64,000 nt of DNA from Occallatibacter savannae. Lineage in GTDB: Bacteria > Acidobacteriota > Terriglobia > Terriglobales > Acidobacteriaceae. Both the position numbers and the translations under genes were made by a program. Of this stretch, positions 33,379 through 42,816 are shown in pieces. The stretch's first letter is position 1, and every line of letters begins with the position of its first letter. Below the pieces are notes generated by a model. It made no database searches. It worked only from the letters and a program-made list of their open reading frames with translations, and was not told where the DNA came from. Where the stretch lies: assembly GCF_003131205.1 (NCBI RefSeq), contig NZ_QFFY01000001.1, positions 186,001 to 250,000 of the forward strand, read 5' to 3'.

Positions 33379-34626
33379 ATGCGAAAGCATTTGTGTTTTA
33401 TTTTTGCCGGCGCGGCGATTGCCGCAGCGCTGGGTATAGCCGGGTGCAAATCTGGCAGCCAAGGTTCCAGGGCGGATGCGGCCGAGACTCCATCGGCGGC
33501 GGTAGCGAAGGTTGTGCGGGGCTCGATTACGCACGATCTGAATCTTGCGGGGCAGTTTCAGCCGTTCCAGGTGATTGATGTTCACGCGAAGGTGTCGGGG
33601 TATATCCGGCACATCAACGTGGATATCGGCGACCGCGTGAAGCAGGGTCAGGTGCTGGCGGTGCTTGAGGTGCCGGAGCTGAACGCGCAGCTGAAGGGCA
33701 CGGTGGCCGAGGTGGAGCGCAGCAAGGATGAGATCAAGCGCGCGCAGCACGAGGTGACGAGAGCGCAGTCAGAACATGCGGCTCTGCACAGCGACTATAC
33801 GCGATTGAAGCAGGCCGCGGCGGCTCAGCCAGGGTTGATCGCGCAGCAGGAGTTGGATGACGCTCAGTCGAAGGACCTGGCTTCGGAGTCGCGCGTGGAT
33901 GCAGCGAAAGCGGCGCTCGCTGCGGCGACGCAGCAGTCAGATGTTTCGAAGGCCGATAACGAGCGCGTAGGAGCGATGGCGGATTACAGCAAGGTGACGG
34001 CTCCGATCGATGGCGTGATCGTGTGGCGCTACGCGGATACGGGCGCGTTGATCCAGGCAGGAACGGCTTCCGATACGCAGTCGCTGCCGATTGTGAAGTT
34101 GTCGCAGAGCAGCCTGCTGCGGCTTCGGTTGCCGGTTCCGGAAGATGCGGTGGAGTTTGTCCACGAGGGCGCGACGGTGACGGTGAATGTGGACGCAGTG
34201 CACCGGGCCTTTGAGGGCAAGGTGGTGCGGTTCACGCGCAATCTAAATCCGGCGACGAGGACGATGGAGACGGAGATCGATGTTCCGAACAAGGATCTGT
34301 CGCTTACGCCGGGCATGTATGCGAATACGAAGATTGAACTGGAGCGCCATGACAACGTGCTGACGATTCCAGTGCAGGCGGTGCTGCGCAATGGGAGTCA
34401 GGCGTCGGTTCTGGTTGTGGATGCGAACCATCACGTGGTGCCGCGCAATATTGTCGCCGGGTTGCAGGGTTCGAATCTGGTGGAGGTGAAGTCGGGGCTT
34501 GAAGAAGGCGATGAGGTGATCACGGGAGGGCAGGCGAACTACCAGGCAGGCGAAACGGTGACGCCGAATGTTCAGCCGACGAGCGACACCGACACGAGCG
34601 AAGAGCAGTCTGGGGGTACGAAGTAG
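33379..34626 (+). CDS. RND efflux periplasmic adaptor (membrane fusion protein)
   Basis: A 415-residue HlyD/AcrA-type adaptor. The lipobox LGIAGC (about 18-23) suggests an inner-membrane-anchored lipoprotein. A biotinyl-lipoyl half-motif GYIRHINVDIGDRVKQGQVL follows (about 74-93). Next are a coiled-coil hairpin (about 110-200, KDEIKRAQHEVTRAQSEH), the second lipoyl half (DYSKVTAPIDGVI) and the beta-barrel and membrane-proximal domains. It bridges the RND pump and the TolC-like channel encoded immediately downstream, whose start follows this stop codon directly. Confidence 0.94.
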   Translation: MRKHLCFIFAGAAIAAALGIAGCKSGSQGSRADAAETPSAAVAKVVRGSITHDLNLAGQFQPFQVIDVHAKVSGYIRHINVDIGDRVKQGQVLAVLEVPELNAQLKGTVAEVERSKDEIKRAQHEVTRAQSEHAALHSDYTRLKQAAAAQPGLIAQQELDDAQSKDLASESRVDAAKAALAAATQQSDVSKADNERVGAMADYSKVTAPIDGVIVWRYADTGALIQAGTASDTQSLPIVKLSQSSLLRLRLPVPEDAVEFVHEGATVTVNVDAVHRAFEGKVVRFTRNLNPATRTMETEIDVPNKDLSLTPGMYANTKIELERHDNVLTIPVQAVLRNGSQASVLVVDANHHVVPRNIVAGLQGSNLVEVKSGLEEGDEVITGGQANYQAGETVTPNVQPTSDTDTSEEQSGGTK

Positions 34627-37600
34627 ATGCCCAGATTTGCAATCAAATATCCCTTCTTCATCATCATGATGTGCCTGGTGATTGTGGTGCTGGGCGTGGT
34701 GAGCGTGGCGTCGATGCCGGTGGACTTGTTCCCGTCGATCGATATGCCGGTTGTGGTGGTGGCGACGTTCTACTCGGGCATGCCGCCGGAGCAGATCGAA
34801 GCCGATATTACAGACACCTTCGAACGATTCTTTACGCTGGGAAACAACATCGAGCATATCGAGTCGCGATCGCTGACCGGCGTGAGCCTGATCAAGATCT
34901 ACTTCCAACCGGGAACTGATCCGAATGCAGCGCTGAGCAATATTTCGAATCTGGCGATGGCGGATCTGCGGCGACTGCCGCCGGGGACGCTGCCTCCGGT
35001 GGTGTTGGGAATGGATGCTTCGAGCCAGCCTGTTTGTCTTGTCACGCTGAAGGGCAAGGGGCTGAACGAGACGAATCTGAAGGATCTGGCGCAGTTCCAG
35101 GTGCGTAACCAGATTGCGAGCGTGCAGGGCGCATCGGTGCCGCAACCGTTTGGCGGGCGGTATCGGCAGATCATGGTGTACGTCGATCCGCAAAAGCTGG
35201 AAGCGCACAACCTGAGCCTGATGGACGTGGTGCACGGGATCAACGATTCGAATTTGATTCTGCCTGCGGGGGATGTGCGGATCGGGCCGAAGGACTACAA
35301 CATCTACGCGAACAGCCAGGTGTCGAGCCCGGAAGCGCTGAATGACGTTCCGCTGAAGTCGGTTGGGAATGCGTCGGTGATGGTGGGCGACGTAGGCAAG
35401 GCCGAGGACTCGGGAACGCTGCAGACGAACATTGTTCGCATCGATGGGCAACGGTCGGTGTATGTGCCGGTCCTGAAGCAGGGCGGCGACAGCAACACCA
35501 TCACGATCGTGAACGGAATGCGAGCGGCGATCAAGAACCTGGTCGATATTCCGTCGAACCTGAAAACGGCGGTGGTGTTCGATCAGTCGCAGTTCGTAAA
35601 GTCGGCGTTGCGGAATCTGGGCAATGAAGGCGGCATCGGGCTGGTGCTGACGGCGTTGATGATTCTGCTGTTTCTCGGGAGCATCCGGGCGACATTTGCG
35701 GTGCTGCTATCGATTCCGCTGTCGGCGCTGGCGGCATTCATCTGCATCAAGGCTACGGGTGGTTCGGTGAACACGATGGTGCTGGCGGGACTGGCGCTGG
35801 CGTTTTCACGACTGATCGACAACTCGGTGGTGGTGCTGGAGAACATCTTCCGTCATCTGGAAATGGGCGAGTCGCCGGAGGTGGCGGCGGAGCGGGGCGG
35901 CAAGGAAGTGCAGCTGGCCGTGCTGGCAGCGACGTTTACGACGGCGATTGTGTTCTTTCCGGTGGCGATGCTCTACGGCGTGAGCAAGTACCTGTTCACG
36001 GCGCTGGCGCTGGCGGTGGTGTTCTCGCTGTTCGCTTCGTACCTGGTGGCCATGACGGTGGTGCCGCTGTATTGCGCGAAGTTCATCAAGGCCAACCAGG
36101 CGGAGGCGTCAGAAGGACAAGAGCTCGAGGCGGAAGGGCGCGCGGTGCATACGGCGGGGAAGAGGATGGGATTCTTCCAGCGCGTGGTGCGCGCGTTCAA
36201 CGAGAAGTTTCAACGAATGCTGGAGAAGTACGTTGTGCTGGTGAACCGGACGATCCTGCGGCCGGTGGCGAGCACGGTTGGAATTCTAAGCGCTTGCGTG
36301 CTGGCGCTGGCGCTGTATCCGCTGCTGGGGAAGGCGTACTTCCCGCGCACGGATCCGGGGCAGTTCGTAATCAATGTGAAGTGCCCAAGCGGAACGCGGC
36401 TGGAGCTGAGCAATAAGTACATTGCGCAGGTGGAGAGCGAGATTCGCAAGGTCATTCCGCAACAGGATCTCGACATGATCGTCTCGAATATCGGCATCAC
36501 GCCGGATTTGTCAGCGATCTACACGAGCAATTCGTCGATGGACACCGCGTTTGTGCAGGTGAGTTTGAAAGAAGGCCACAGGCTGGGCAGCTATGCGTAC
36601 ATGGCGCGCGTGCGGCGAAGGCTGCAGCGGAACATGCCGTTCCTGTCGACGTATTTTCAGGCGGGCGGTCTGGTCGACTCCGTGATCAACCAGGGATTAC
36701 CAGCGCCGATCGATGTGCAGGTGAGTGGGAATGATATGGAGCAGTCGTACGACATTGCGACGGAGATCGCAGGGAAGATCAAAGGGCTGCGGAACGTGAG
36801 CGACGTTCTGATTCCGCAGAACCTGCGGTACCCGGGGCTGGAACTGACGATCGATCGCGAGCGAGCCAGCCTGATCGGTCTGACGCCGAAGGAGGTTGTG
36901 GACAACGTCATCACGGCGATGACCTCGAACGGAATGATTGCGCCGAGCTACTGGGTTGATCCGAAAACGGGGAACAACTACATGCTGACGGTGCAGTATT
37001 CGGATCAGAAGATCGGGCACATGACGATGGATGACTTCAAGCAGATTCCGCTGCGCGCGCCGACTGTGTCGGACTACACGCCGCTGCGGTCGGTGGCGGA
37101 TATCAAGGAGATCAACACGCCGACCGAGGTGGACCACTACAAGATTCGCAGAGTGGTGGACGTGTACGTGATGCCTTCGACCGAGGCTCTGCAGAAGATC
37201 AACTCGCAGGTGCATGACGTGGTGGACGGCATGAAGCTTCCCGGAAACGTGAAGGTGACGGTGCGAGGAAGCGTGGTGAGCATGAACCAGTCGTTCAGCA
37301 GATTCGCGATCGGGCTGATGCTCTCTATTCTGCTGGTGTACCTGATTCTGATGGCGCAGTTCGCGTCGTTTACGGATCCGTTCATCATCTTGATGGCGAT
37401 TCCGCCGGGGTTGGCAGGAGTGGTTGTGATCCTGCTGATCACGGGAAGCACGATGAACATCATGTCGCTGATGGGCGTGATCATGATGGCGGGAATCGTG
37501 GTGTCGAACAGCATTCTGATTGTGGAGTTCGCGGGGCATTTACACCACGAGGGGTTGTCGCTGGCGAAGGCGGTGGTGGAGTCGTGCAGGATTCGATTGC

Positions 37601-37815
37601 GGCCGATTCTGATGACATCGCTGGCGACACTGCTGGGCATGATTCCGATGGCGCTGGGGCTGGAGGCCGGGAGCGAGCAGTATGCGCCGCTGGCGCGGGC
37701 GATCATCGGAGGTCTGGGAGTGTCGGTGGTACTGACGGTGTTTCTGGTGCCGGCTGTGTATCTGATTGTGCATGGAAAGAAAGAAGACCATGCGCAGGTG
37801 GAGGCGGATGGATGA
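34627..37815 (+). CDS. RND efflux pump permease subunit
   Basis: A 1062-residue AcrB/CzcA-superfamily (ACR_tran) inner-membrane pump. The twelve-helix plan is visible: the first helix near 10-30, two large periplasmic loops, and the two helical bundles. In TM4 the AcrB proton-relay pair Asp-Asp corresponds to LIDNSVVVLEN here, so the second Asp is Asn. In TM10 the relay Lys corresponds to Ser in VVSNSILIVEF. The protein therefore belongs to a subgroup with a modified relay. Exported substrates cannot be deduced. It is the middle gene of a three-gene tripartite-efflux operon, and its stop overlaps the next start (ATGA). Confidence 0.94.
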   Translation: MPRFAIKYPFFIIMMCLVIVVLGVVSVASMPVDLFPSIDMPVVVVATFYSGMPPEQIEADITDTFERFFTLGNNIEHIESRSLTGVSLIKIYFQPGTDPNAALSNISNLAMADLRRLPPGTLPPVVLGMDASSQPVCLVTLKGKGLNETNLKDLAQFQVRNQIASVQGASVPQPFGGRYRQIMVYVDPQKLEAHNLSLMDVVHGINDSNLILPAGDVRIGPKDYNIYANSQVSSPEALNDVPLKSVGNASVMVGDVGKAEDSGTLQTNIVRIDGQRSVYVPVLKQGGDSNTITIVNGMRAAIKNLVDIPSNLKTAVVFDQSQFVKSALRNLGNEGGIGLVLTALMILLFLGSIRATFAVLLSIPLSALAAFICIKATGGSVNTMVLAGLALAFSRLIDNSVVVLENIFRHLEMGESPEVAAERGGKEVQLAVLAATFTTAIVFFPVAMLYGVSKYLFTALALAVVFSLFASYLVAMTVVPLYCAKFIKANQAEASEGQELEAEGRAVHTAGKRMGFFQRVVRAFNEKFQRMLEKYVVLVNRTILRPVASTVGILSACVLALALYPLLGKAYFPRTDPGQFVINVKCPSGTRLELSNKYIAQVESEIRKVIPQQDLDMIVSNIGITPDLSAIYTSNSSMDTAFVQVSLKEGHRLGSYAYMARVRRRLQRNMPFLSTYFQAGGLVDSVINQGLPAPIDVQVSGNDMEQSYDIATEIAGKIKGLRNVSDVLIPQNLRYPGLELTIDRERASLIGLTPKEVVDNVITAMTSNGMIAPSYWVDPKTGNNYMLTVQYSDQKIGHMTMDDFKQIPLRAPTVSDYTPLRSVADIKEINTPTEVDHYKIRRVVDVYVMPSTEALQKINSQVHDVVDGMKLPGNVKVTVRGSVVSMNQSFSRFAIGLMLSILLVYLILMAQFASFTDPFIILMAIPPGLAGVVVILLITGSTMNIMSLMGVIMMAGIVVSNSILIVEFAGHLHHEGLSLAKAVVESCRIRLRPILMTSLATLLGMIPMALGLEAGSEQYAPLARAIIGGLGVSVVLTVFLVPAVYLIVHGKKEDHAQVEADG

Positions 37816-39386
37816 CTTGGATGAATTTGCGACTCCATCAATTTATTCATTGCGCGGCGGCTGCTTCGCTGGCGCTCGCCGTTAATTGTGTGTCGAACGC
37901 GCAGTCGCGTTCGACGAATCAAACGAAGCTTCCGGATGCTCCGGTTCTGCAGTTTGTGGGGCGGGCTGCGGAGCCCGGAGCGGGTGGGGCGGAGGGCAAT
38001 GGGAGTTCCTGGTATCCCAGGTCTCCAAAGTCAGGAGACCTGGGGCACCCTGCATCGTGGAGCGATAGTGGAAACCCTTCGGCGAGCTCAGGGCAGGCTC
38101 CGGAGCACCCAACTGGAAGTCAAAGTGCGAATGGCGGAAACCAAAATCAAGCGAGCGGGAAGCAGCAGCTGACGCTTCAACAGGCTGAGGAGATGGCCGT
38201 AAGGAATAATCCTCGGGTTACGGTGGCGCGGCTGCTGGCTTCGGCACAGCACCAGGTGTACCGGGAGACGAGATCGGCTGAGTTGCCGACGGCGAATGCG
38301 GCGCTTACGGCTGTCAAGGCGGAGGATGCGAGCAGAATCTCCGCGGGTTCACTTACTGCTTCAAGGCTCTTTGAGCATACGGGTGCGGGAGGAGGATTCT
38401 CGCAACTGATTACGGATTTCGGGAAGACGCGGAACCTGGTGGCATCTTCAGCGCTACGGGAGAAGGCGCAGAATGCGAATGCGATGGCGACGGAGTACGA
38501 CATCCGGCTGGCGACTGATCAGGCGTTCTACAGCGCGCTCGAAGCTCAGCAGGCGCTGAAGGTCGCGCAGCAGAACGTGACGGCACGGCAGACGCTGCAA
38601 TCGCAGGTGAACCAGATGACGCAGAACAAGCTGAAGTCTACGCTTGATCTGAGTTTTGCGGATGTGAGTCTGTCACAGGCGAAGCTGCTGCAGCTGGATG
38701 CTGAGAACAAAGCGAATTCGGCCATGGCGGCACTGGATGCGGTGCTGGGGCTGGATCATGCGGTAGATTTCGACCTTGTGGATGATGGCGCACAGGTTCA
38801 GCAGCCTCCGGCAGATCTGAATCGGCTGGTAGAGGAGAGCCTGAAGCAGCGGCCGGATCTGCAGGGAACGGTTTACAACCAGCAGGCGGCGGTGAAGTTC
38901 AGCAAGGCGCAACGGGACCAGATGCTGCCCAGCATTTCGGCAGCGGGGACGGTGGGCAGCGTTCCGATCAGGCCAGCGCAGTACTACACGTCGAATTGGT
39001 GGGGCGGGATTGGAGTGAATATTAATATTCCAGTCTTCAATGGCTTCCTGTATTCGGCACAGGCGAAAGAGGCGGCTCTGCGGGCGAAGGCTGCGGCGGA
39101 GAATACGCGGGACTTGCGGGACCGGATTGTGCGGGACGTGAGGACTGCGTGGCTGGCAGCGAATACGTCATACCAGCGCGTGACGGTGACGGCGGAGCTG
39201 CTGAAGCAAGCGGATCTGAGTCTGAAGCTGGCGCAGACGCGCTACCAGATGGGGCTCAGTTCGATTGTGGAGCTGAGCCAGGCGGAGTATCAGCAGACAG
39301 ATGCTGCGATTGGGAATGCGAATGCGCAGTATCAGTACAAGCTGTCGCTGGCGGCGCTGAACTATCAGATTGGGTCGGCGCCGTAG
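37812..39386 (+). CDS. TolC-family outer membrane efflux protein
   Basis: A 524-residue TolC-like channel, third gene of the efflux operon. ATG 37812 overlaps the pump stop codon and gives a signal peptide ending near SNAQ (about 31). Residues about 65-105 are encoded by two dispersed repeats (SPKSGDLGHP and the GQAPEHP segment). From about 117 two OEP domains follow: LTLQQAEEMAVRNNPRV, then DLRDRIVRDVRTAWLAA and YQMGLSSIVELSQAEYQQT. They form the coiled-coil tunnel and barrel. The long frame from 37584 overlaps the pump and is rejected. Confidence 0.93.
   Translation: MTWMNLRLHQFIHCAAAASLALAVNCVSNAQSRSTNQTKLPDAPVLQFVGRAAEPGAGGAEGNGSSWYPRSPKSGDLGHPASWSDSGNPSASSGQAPEHPTGSQSANGGNQNQASGKQQLTLQQAEEMAVRNNPRVTVARLLASAQHQVYRETRSAELPTANAALTAVKAEDASRISAGSLTASRLFEHTGAGGGFSQLITDFGKTRNLVASSALREKAQNANAMATEYDIRLATDQAFYSALEAQQALKVAQQNVTARQTLQSQVNQMTQNKLKSTLDLSFADVSLSQAKLLQLDAENKANSAMAALDAVLGLDHAVDFDLVDDGAQVQQPPADLNRLVEESLKQRPDLQGTVYNQQAAVKFSKAQRDQMLPSISAAGTVGSVPIRPAQYYTSNWWGGIGVNINIPVFNGFLYSAQAKEAALRAKAAAENTRDLRDRIVRDVRTAWLAANTSYQRVTVTAELLKQADLSLKLAQTRYQMGLSSIVELSQAEYQQTDAAIGNANAQYQYKLSLAALNYQIGSAP
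38015..38050 (+). repeat. Palindromic GGGGCACCC element inside the TolC-like gene, with compensated stem
   Basis: CCCAGGTCTCC (38016-38026) and GGAGACCTGGG (38034-38044) form a perfect 11-bp stem. Compared with other copies, both arms carry a matching substitution (T to G on the left, A to C on the right). The unit is 36 bases and is read as YPRSPKSGDLGHP. Confidence 0.9.
38078..38112 (+). repeat. GGGCAGGCT-GCACCC element inside the TolC-like gene
   Basis: CCCTTCGGCGAGCTCAGGG is followed by CAGGCTC and GAGCACCC. The same arrangement with divergent arms lies at 20091-20127 (GCTTCGG, CTAAGGGCAGGCTTG, AGGCACCC). The copy is read in frame. Confidence 0.6.
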
Positions 39387-39389
39387 ACG

Positions 39390-42300
39390 TTAGTGGAAAT
39401 CGTGAGAGCGCATGTCGGCGGACGTGATGTCTATAGGACGGATGCGGTGCGCTTTCACGTGAATGACGCCGCGCTGGATTTGGAGCGTGCCTTCGATGTC
39501 GAGGAAGTGGTTGCGCGTGATGACGACACGGTCGCGCTCGAAGAGATCGGGTGTGATGATCACGTTGGCGATGCCTGTTTCATCTTCCATGGAGAGGAAC
39601 ACGAAGCCTTTGGCGGTGCCGGGGCGCTGGCGCGCGATGACGCAGCCGGCGATGCGGACGGGTGTGTTGGTCTGGAAGGCGGAGAGATCTCCGGCGGAGA
39701 CGTAGCCCTGGCGCTTGAGTGATGCGCGCTGATAGCTCATAGGGTGCGGACCGCAGGTGAGGCCGGTGCCGGAGTAATCGGCGGCAAGGCGTTCGTCGGT
39801 GGTCATCTGCTTGAGTGGCAGCTTGTCGGACGAGGATGGAGAGGCGGAGGCGCGAAGAAGCGGGCCGACTGGGCGGCCTGCCTCCTCAACCTGCCAGAGG
39901 GCATCTCGACGATGATGGACCTGCGAGATGGTATTGAGCGCGCCGATCTGGGCTAGTGTTACAAGATCTTTTTTGCTGAGTTGGGGTACGCGCACGGCCA
40001 GATCTTCGATTGTGGAGAAGGGGCCGGATGCGTTGCGATTGGCTGTAAGGGCTTCGGCTGTGGCCTGGCGCAGGCCTTTGGCGTAGTTGAAGCCGATGCG
40101 AACGGAGAGGGAGCCGTCGGATTCGTGTTCGATGGTGCAGAGCGGCTCAGAGCGCTGGATGCACATGGGGCGGATTTTGAGGCCGTGGCGCTGCGCGTCT
40201 TTGATGAGCACGGCGGGAGCATAGAAGCCCATGGGCTGGTTATTGAGAAGTCCGCAGAGAAAGGCGGCGAGGTAGTAGACCTTGAGGTAAGCGGACGCGT
40301 AGGCGATGAGGGCGAAGCTGGCGGCGTGGGACTCGGGGAAACCGTACATCGCGAACGAGGAGATGGCTTGAACGATGTTGTCCTGCTCGGCAGGAGTGAC
40401 TCCGTTGCGCGTCATGCCTTCGCGCAGGCGGCCTTCGAGGTTGCGCATGCGCTGCATGGATCGGCGCATGCCGACAGCGCGGCGAAGTTCTTCTGCTTCT
40501 GATCCGGAGAAGCTGGCGACAACCATGGCCATGCGGAGTAGCTGCTCCTGAAAGAGCGGCACGCCGAGCGTGCGTTTGAGCACGGGCTCGAGCAGAGGGT
40601 GCGGGTAGGAGACTTCTTCGAGGCCCTGGCGGCGGCGCATGTAAGGATGCATCATCTTTCCGACGATGGGGCCGGGGCGGATGATGGCGACCTGAACGAC
40701 GACGTCGTAGAAGCAGCGCGGGGCGTTGTGTGGGAGAGAGGCCATCTGCGCGCGGCTCTCGACCTGAAACATGCCGACGGTGTCGGCTGCGCGGAGAGTT
40801 TTGTAGACGAGAGGATCTTCGGGCAGTGCGGCGAGATCAACCTGCGTGTTGTAGTGGTGTGGGATGAGTTCGAGGGAGTCTTTGAGGACGGCCATCATGC
40901 CGAGGCCGAGGAGATCGACTTTGATGAGGCCGAGATCGGCGCAGTCTTCCTTGTCCCACTGCACGACGGTGCGGCCGGGCATGGAGGCGCGTTCGATGGG
41001 GACGATGCGGTTGAGCATACCGGCGCAGATGACCATGCCGCCCGAGTGCTGGCCGAGGTGGCGAGGCAGGTCGTAGGTTTTGGAGCAGAGCTCGAGGTAT
41101 TTGGCGACGCGGGGGTGACGGACGTCGAAGCCGGCGTTGTCAAAGTGCCTGTCCATGGTGTCGTTGGCGCCTCGCCACTCCCAGTGGCCGACGAGGCTGG
41201 AGAGTTTCGCGAGCTGCTGCTCGTCGAAGCCGAGGACTTTGCCGACTTCGCGCGCGGCGGAGCGGCCGCGATAGGTGATGACGTTGGCCGTCATGGCAGC
41301 GCCGAGCGCGCCGTACTTCTCGTAGATGTGCTGGATGACTTTTTCGCGATGATCGCCGGAGGGAAGGTCGAGGTCGATGTCGGGCCACTCGCCGCGGCTC
41401 TCGCTGAGGAAGCGCTCGAAAAGCAGTTCCATGCCGATGGGGTCGACGGCGGTGATTTCAAGCGCGTAGCAGACGACGGAGTTGGCGGCTGAGCCGCGGC
41501 CCTGGACGAGGAACCCGTTGAGCTGGCAGTAGCGGATGATGTCCCAGACGATGAGGAAGTAGCCGGCGAAGCCGAGTTGCGCGATGAGGGCGAGCTCGTG
41601 GCGGGCTTGTTTCAGAGCGCGTTCGAGTAGAGGCCTTTTGAGGGCGTTGCTGAAGCGCTTGCGGATGCCTTCATCGACACGCTTGGCGAGATAGCTGTCC
41701 ATGGTGTCGGAGTCAGGGACTGGGAAGCGGGGGAATTCGTACCCGAGATTGTTGAGGGCGAACTCAAGGCGCTGGCTGATGATGCGGGTGTTGGCGATAG
41801 CTTCAGGGAGATCGAGGAAGAGCGCGTGCATCTCGCGCCCGGGGCGGAGGTGGCGGAAGGAGTTGCAGCAGAGGAGGCGCCCGGCATCGTGGATGGTGGT
41901 GTGGTTGCGGATGGAAGTGAAGACGTCGAGGAGTTCGCGGTCCTGGGGTGTGGCGCAGCGGACGCCGTTGGTGGCGACGATGGGGATGTTGCATTTTGAG
42001 GCGAGCGAGAGGAGGGAGATGTTGCGGGATTCCTGCTCGCGCTGGTGGTGGCGCTGGAGTTCGATGTAGAGGTTGCTGCGGCCGTAGATGGAGATGAGCC
42101 GGTCGAGATGTTGGGATGCTGCAGATTCGCCGTTGCTGGCAAGAGCAGAGGTGAGTGGGCCTTCATCGCCGCCGGTGAGACAGATGAGGCCTTCAGAGAA
42201 TTCTTCGAGGTCGTCGAAGGTGGCGGCGCCTTCGCACTTGGTGGGCTCGCGCATTTTGAAGCGCGTGATGAGCTGGCAGAGGTTCTGGTAGCCGATTTGC

Positions 42301-42665
42301 GATTTGCAGAGCAGGACGATGCGCGGGGGCTCGTCGGGATGCTGGTGAGGGAGATGTGCGGGAGGCGTGAGGCGATGGCCGAAGGAGGAGACGGCGATTT
42401 CAGCGCCGATGTGGGCTTTGACTTCGTTGTTTTTGGCGGAGGTGTGGAAGCGCGCGATGCCGTAGAGGCCGTTGCGATCGGTGAGGGCCATGGCAGGCAT
42501 ATCGAGTTCGATGGCGCGCTCGATGTAGGACTCGGGAGATGTGGAGGATTCGAGAAAGCTGAAGGCGCTGGAGGCGTGGAGTTCGATGTAGTCGTGTGTG
42601 GGAGTGCGGTGAAGGATTTCGAGCGCAGAGGTTGCAGTCGATTTTGATTCAAGGATCTCGTTCAT
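39390..42665 (-). CDS. dnaE2: Error-prone DNA polymerase DnaE2 (ImuC)
   Basis: A 1091-residue C-family polymerase responsible for lesion bypass and damage-induced mutagenesis. An N-terminal PHP domain begins YIELHASSAFSFLE (about 25). The palm has RGSAANSVVCYALEIT and the catalytic PDIDLD (near 410-415). The fingers, thumb and a C-terminal OB domain (TPVRIAGCVIARQRPG near 985) follow. The length is close to typical DnaE2 (about 1050-1100) and shorter than replicative DnaE. It is the third gene of an imuA-imuB-dnaE2 operon, 151 bases after imuB. Confidence 0.95.
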   Translation of the reverse strand: MNEILESKSTATSALEILHRTPTHDYIELHASSAFSFLESSTSPESYIERAIELDMPAMALTDRNGLYGIARFHTSAKNNEVKAHIGAEIAVSSFGHRLTPPAHLPHQHPDEPPRIVLLCKSQIGYQNLCQLITRFKMREPTKCEGAATFDDLEEFSEGLICLTGGDEGPLTSALASNGESAASQHLDRLISIYGRSNLYIELQRHHQREQESRNISLLSLASKCNIPIVATNGVRCATPQDRELLDVFTSIRNHTTIHDAGRLLCCNSFRHLRPGREMHALFLDLPEAIANTRIISQRLEFALNNLGYEFPRFPVPDSDTMDSYLAKRVDEGIRKRFSNALKRPLLERALKQARHELALIAQLGFAGYFLIVWDIIRYCQLNGFLVQGRGSAANSVVCYALEITAVDPIGMELLFERFLSESRGEWPDIDLDLPSGDHREKVIQHIYEKYGALGAAMTANVITYRGRSAAREVGKVLGFDEQQLAKLSSLVGHWEWRGANDTMDRHFDNAGFDVRHPRVAKYLELCSKTYDLPRHLGQHSGGMVICAGMLNRIVPIERASMPGRTVVQWDKEDCADLGLIKVDLLGLGMMAVLKDSLELIPHHYNTQVDLAALPEDPLVYKTLRAADTVGMFQVESRAQMASLPHNAPRCFYDVVVQVAIIRPGPIVGKMMHPYMRRRQGLEEVSYPHPLLEPVLKRTLGVPLFQEQLLRMAMVVASFSGSEAEELRRAVGMRRSMQRMRNLEGRLREGMTRNGVTPAEQDNIVQAISSFAMYGFPESHAASFALIAYASAYLKVYYLAAFLCGLLNNQPMGFYAPAVLIKDAQRHGLKIRPMCIQRSEPLCTIEHESDGSLSVRIGFNYAKGLRQATAEALTANRNASGPFSTIEDLAVRVPQLSKKDLVTLAQIGALNTISQVHHRRDALWQVEEAGRPVGPLLRASASPSSSDKLPLKQMTTDERLAADYSGTGLTCGPHPMSYQRASLKRQGYVSAGDLSAFQTNTPVRIAGCVIARQRPGTAKGFVFLSMEDETGIANVIITPDLFERDRVVITRNHFLDIEGTLQIQRGVIHVKAHRIRPIDITSADMRSHDFH

Positions 42666-42694
42666 GGCAGGTCATCAGAATTGAAACGACTGCA

Positions 42695-42782
42695 CCTTTC
42701 GGGAGCTCGATATAGAAAAAGCAACTGCGGGTTTCTCCGCTTCGCCCTCACTGCGTGAGTGCTTCGGTCGAAATGACACAGA
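42695..42782. repeat. Palindrome-rich segment between imuB and dnaE2
   Basis: The 151-base gap in the mutasome operon contains CTCACTGCGTGAG flanked by TTCGCC and GCTTCGG, followed by TCGAAATGACAC. This looks like a mobile or dispersed repeat of a type often seen between acidobacterial genes. It differs from the GGGGCACCC elements. Confidence 0.5.
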
Positions 42783-42816
42783 TTTAAGGTGGTATCCAAC
42801 TTCTTTTGTGATTGGC

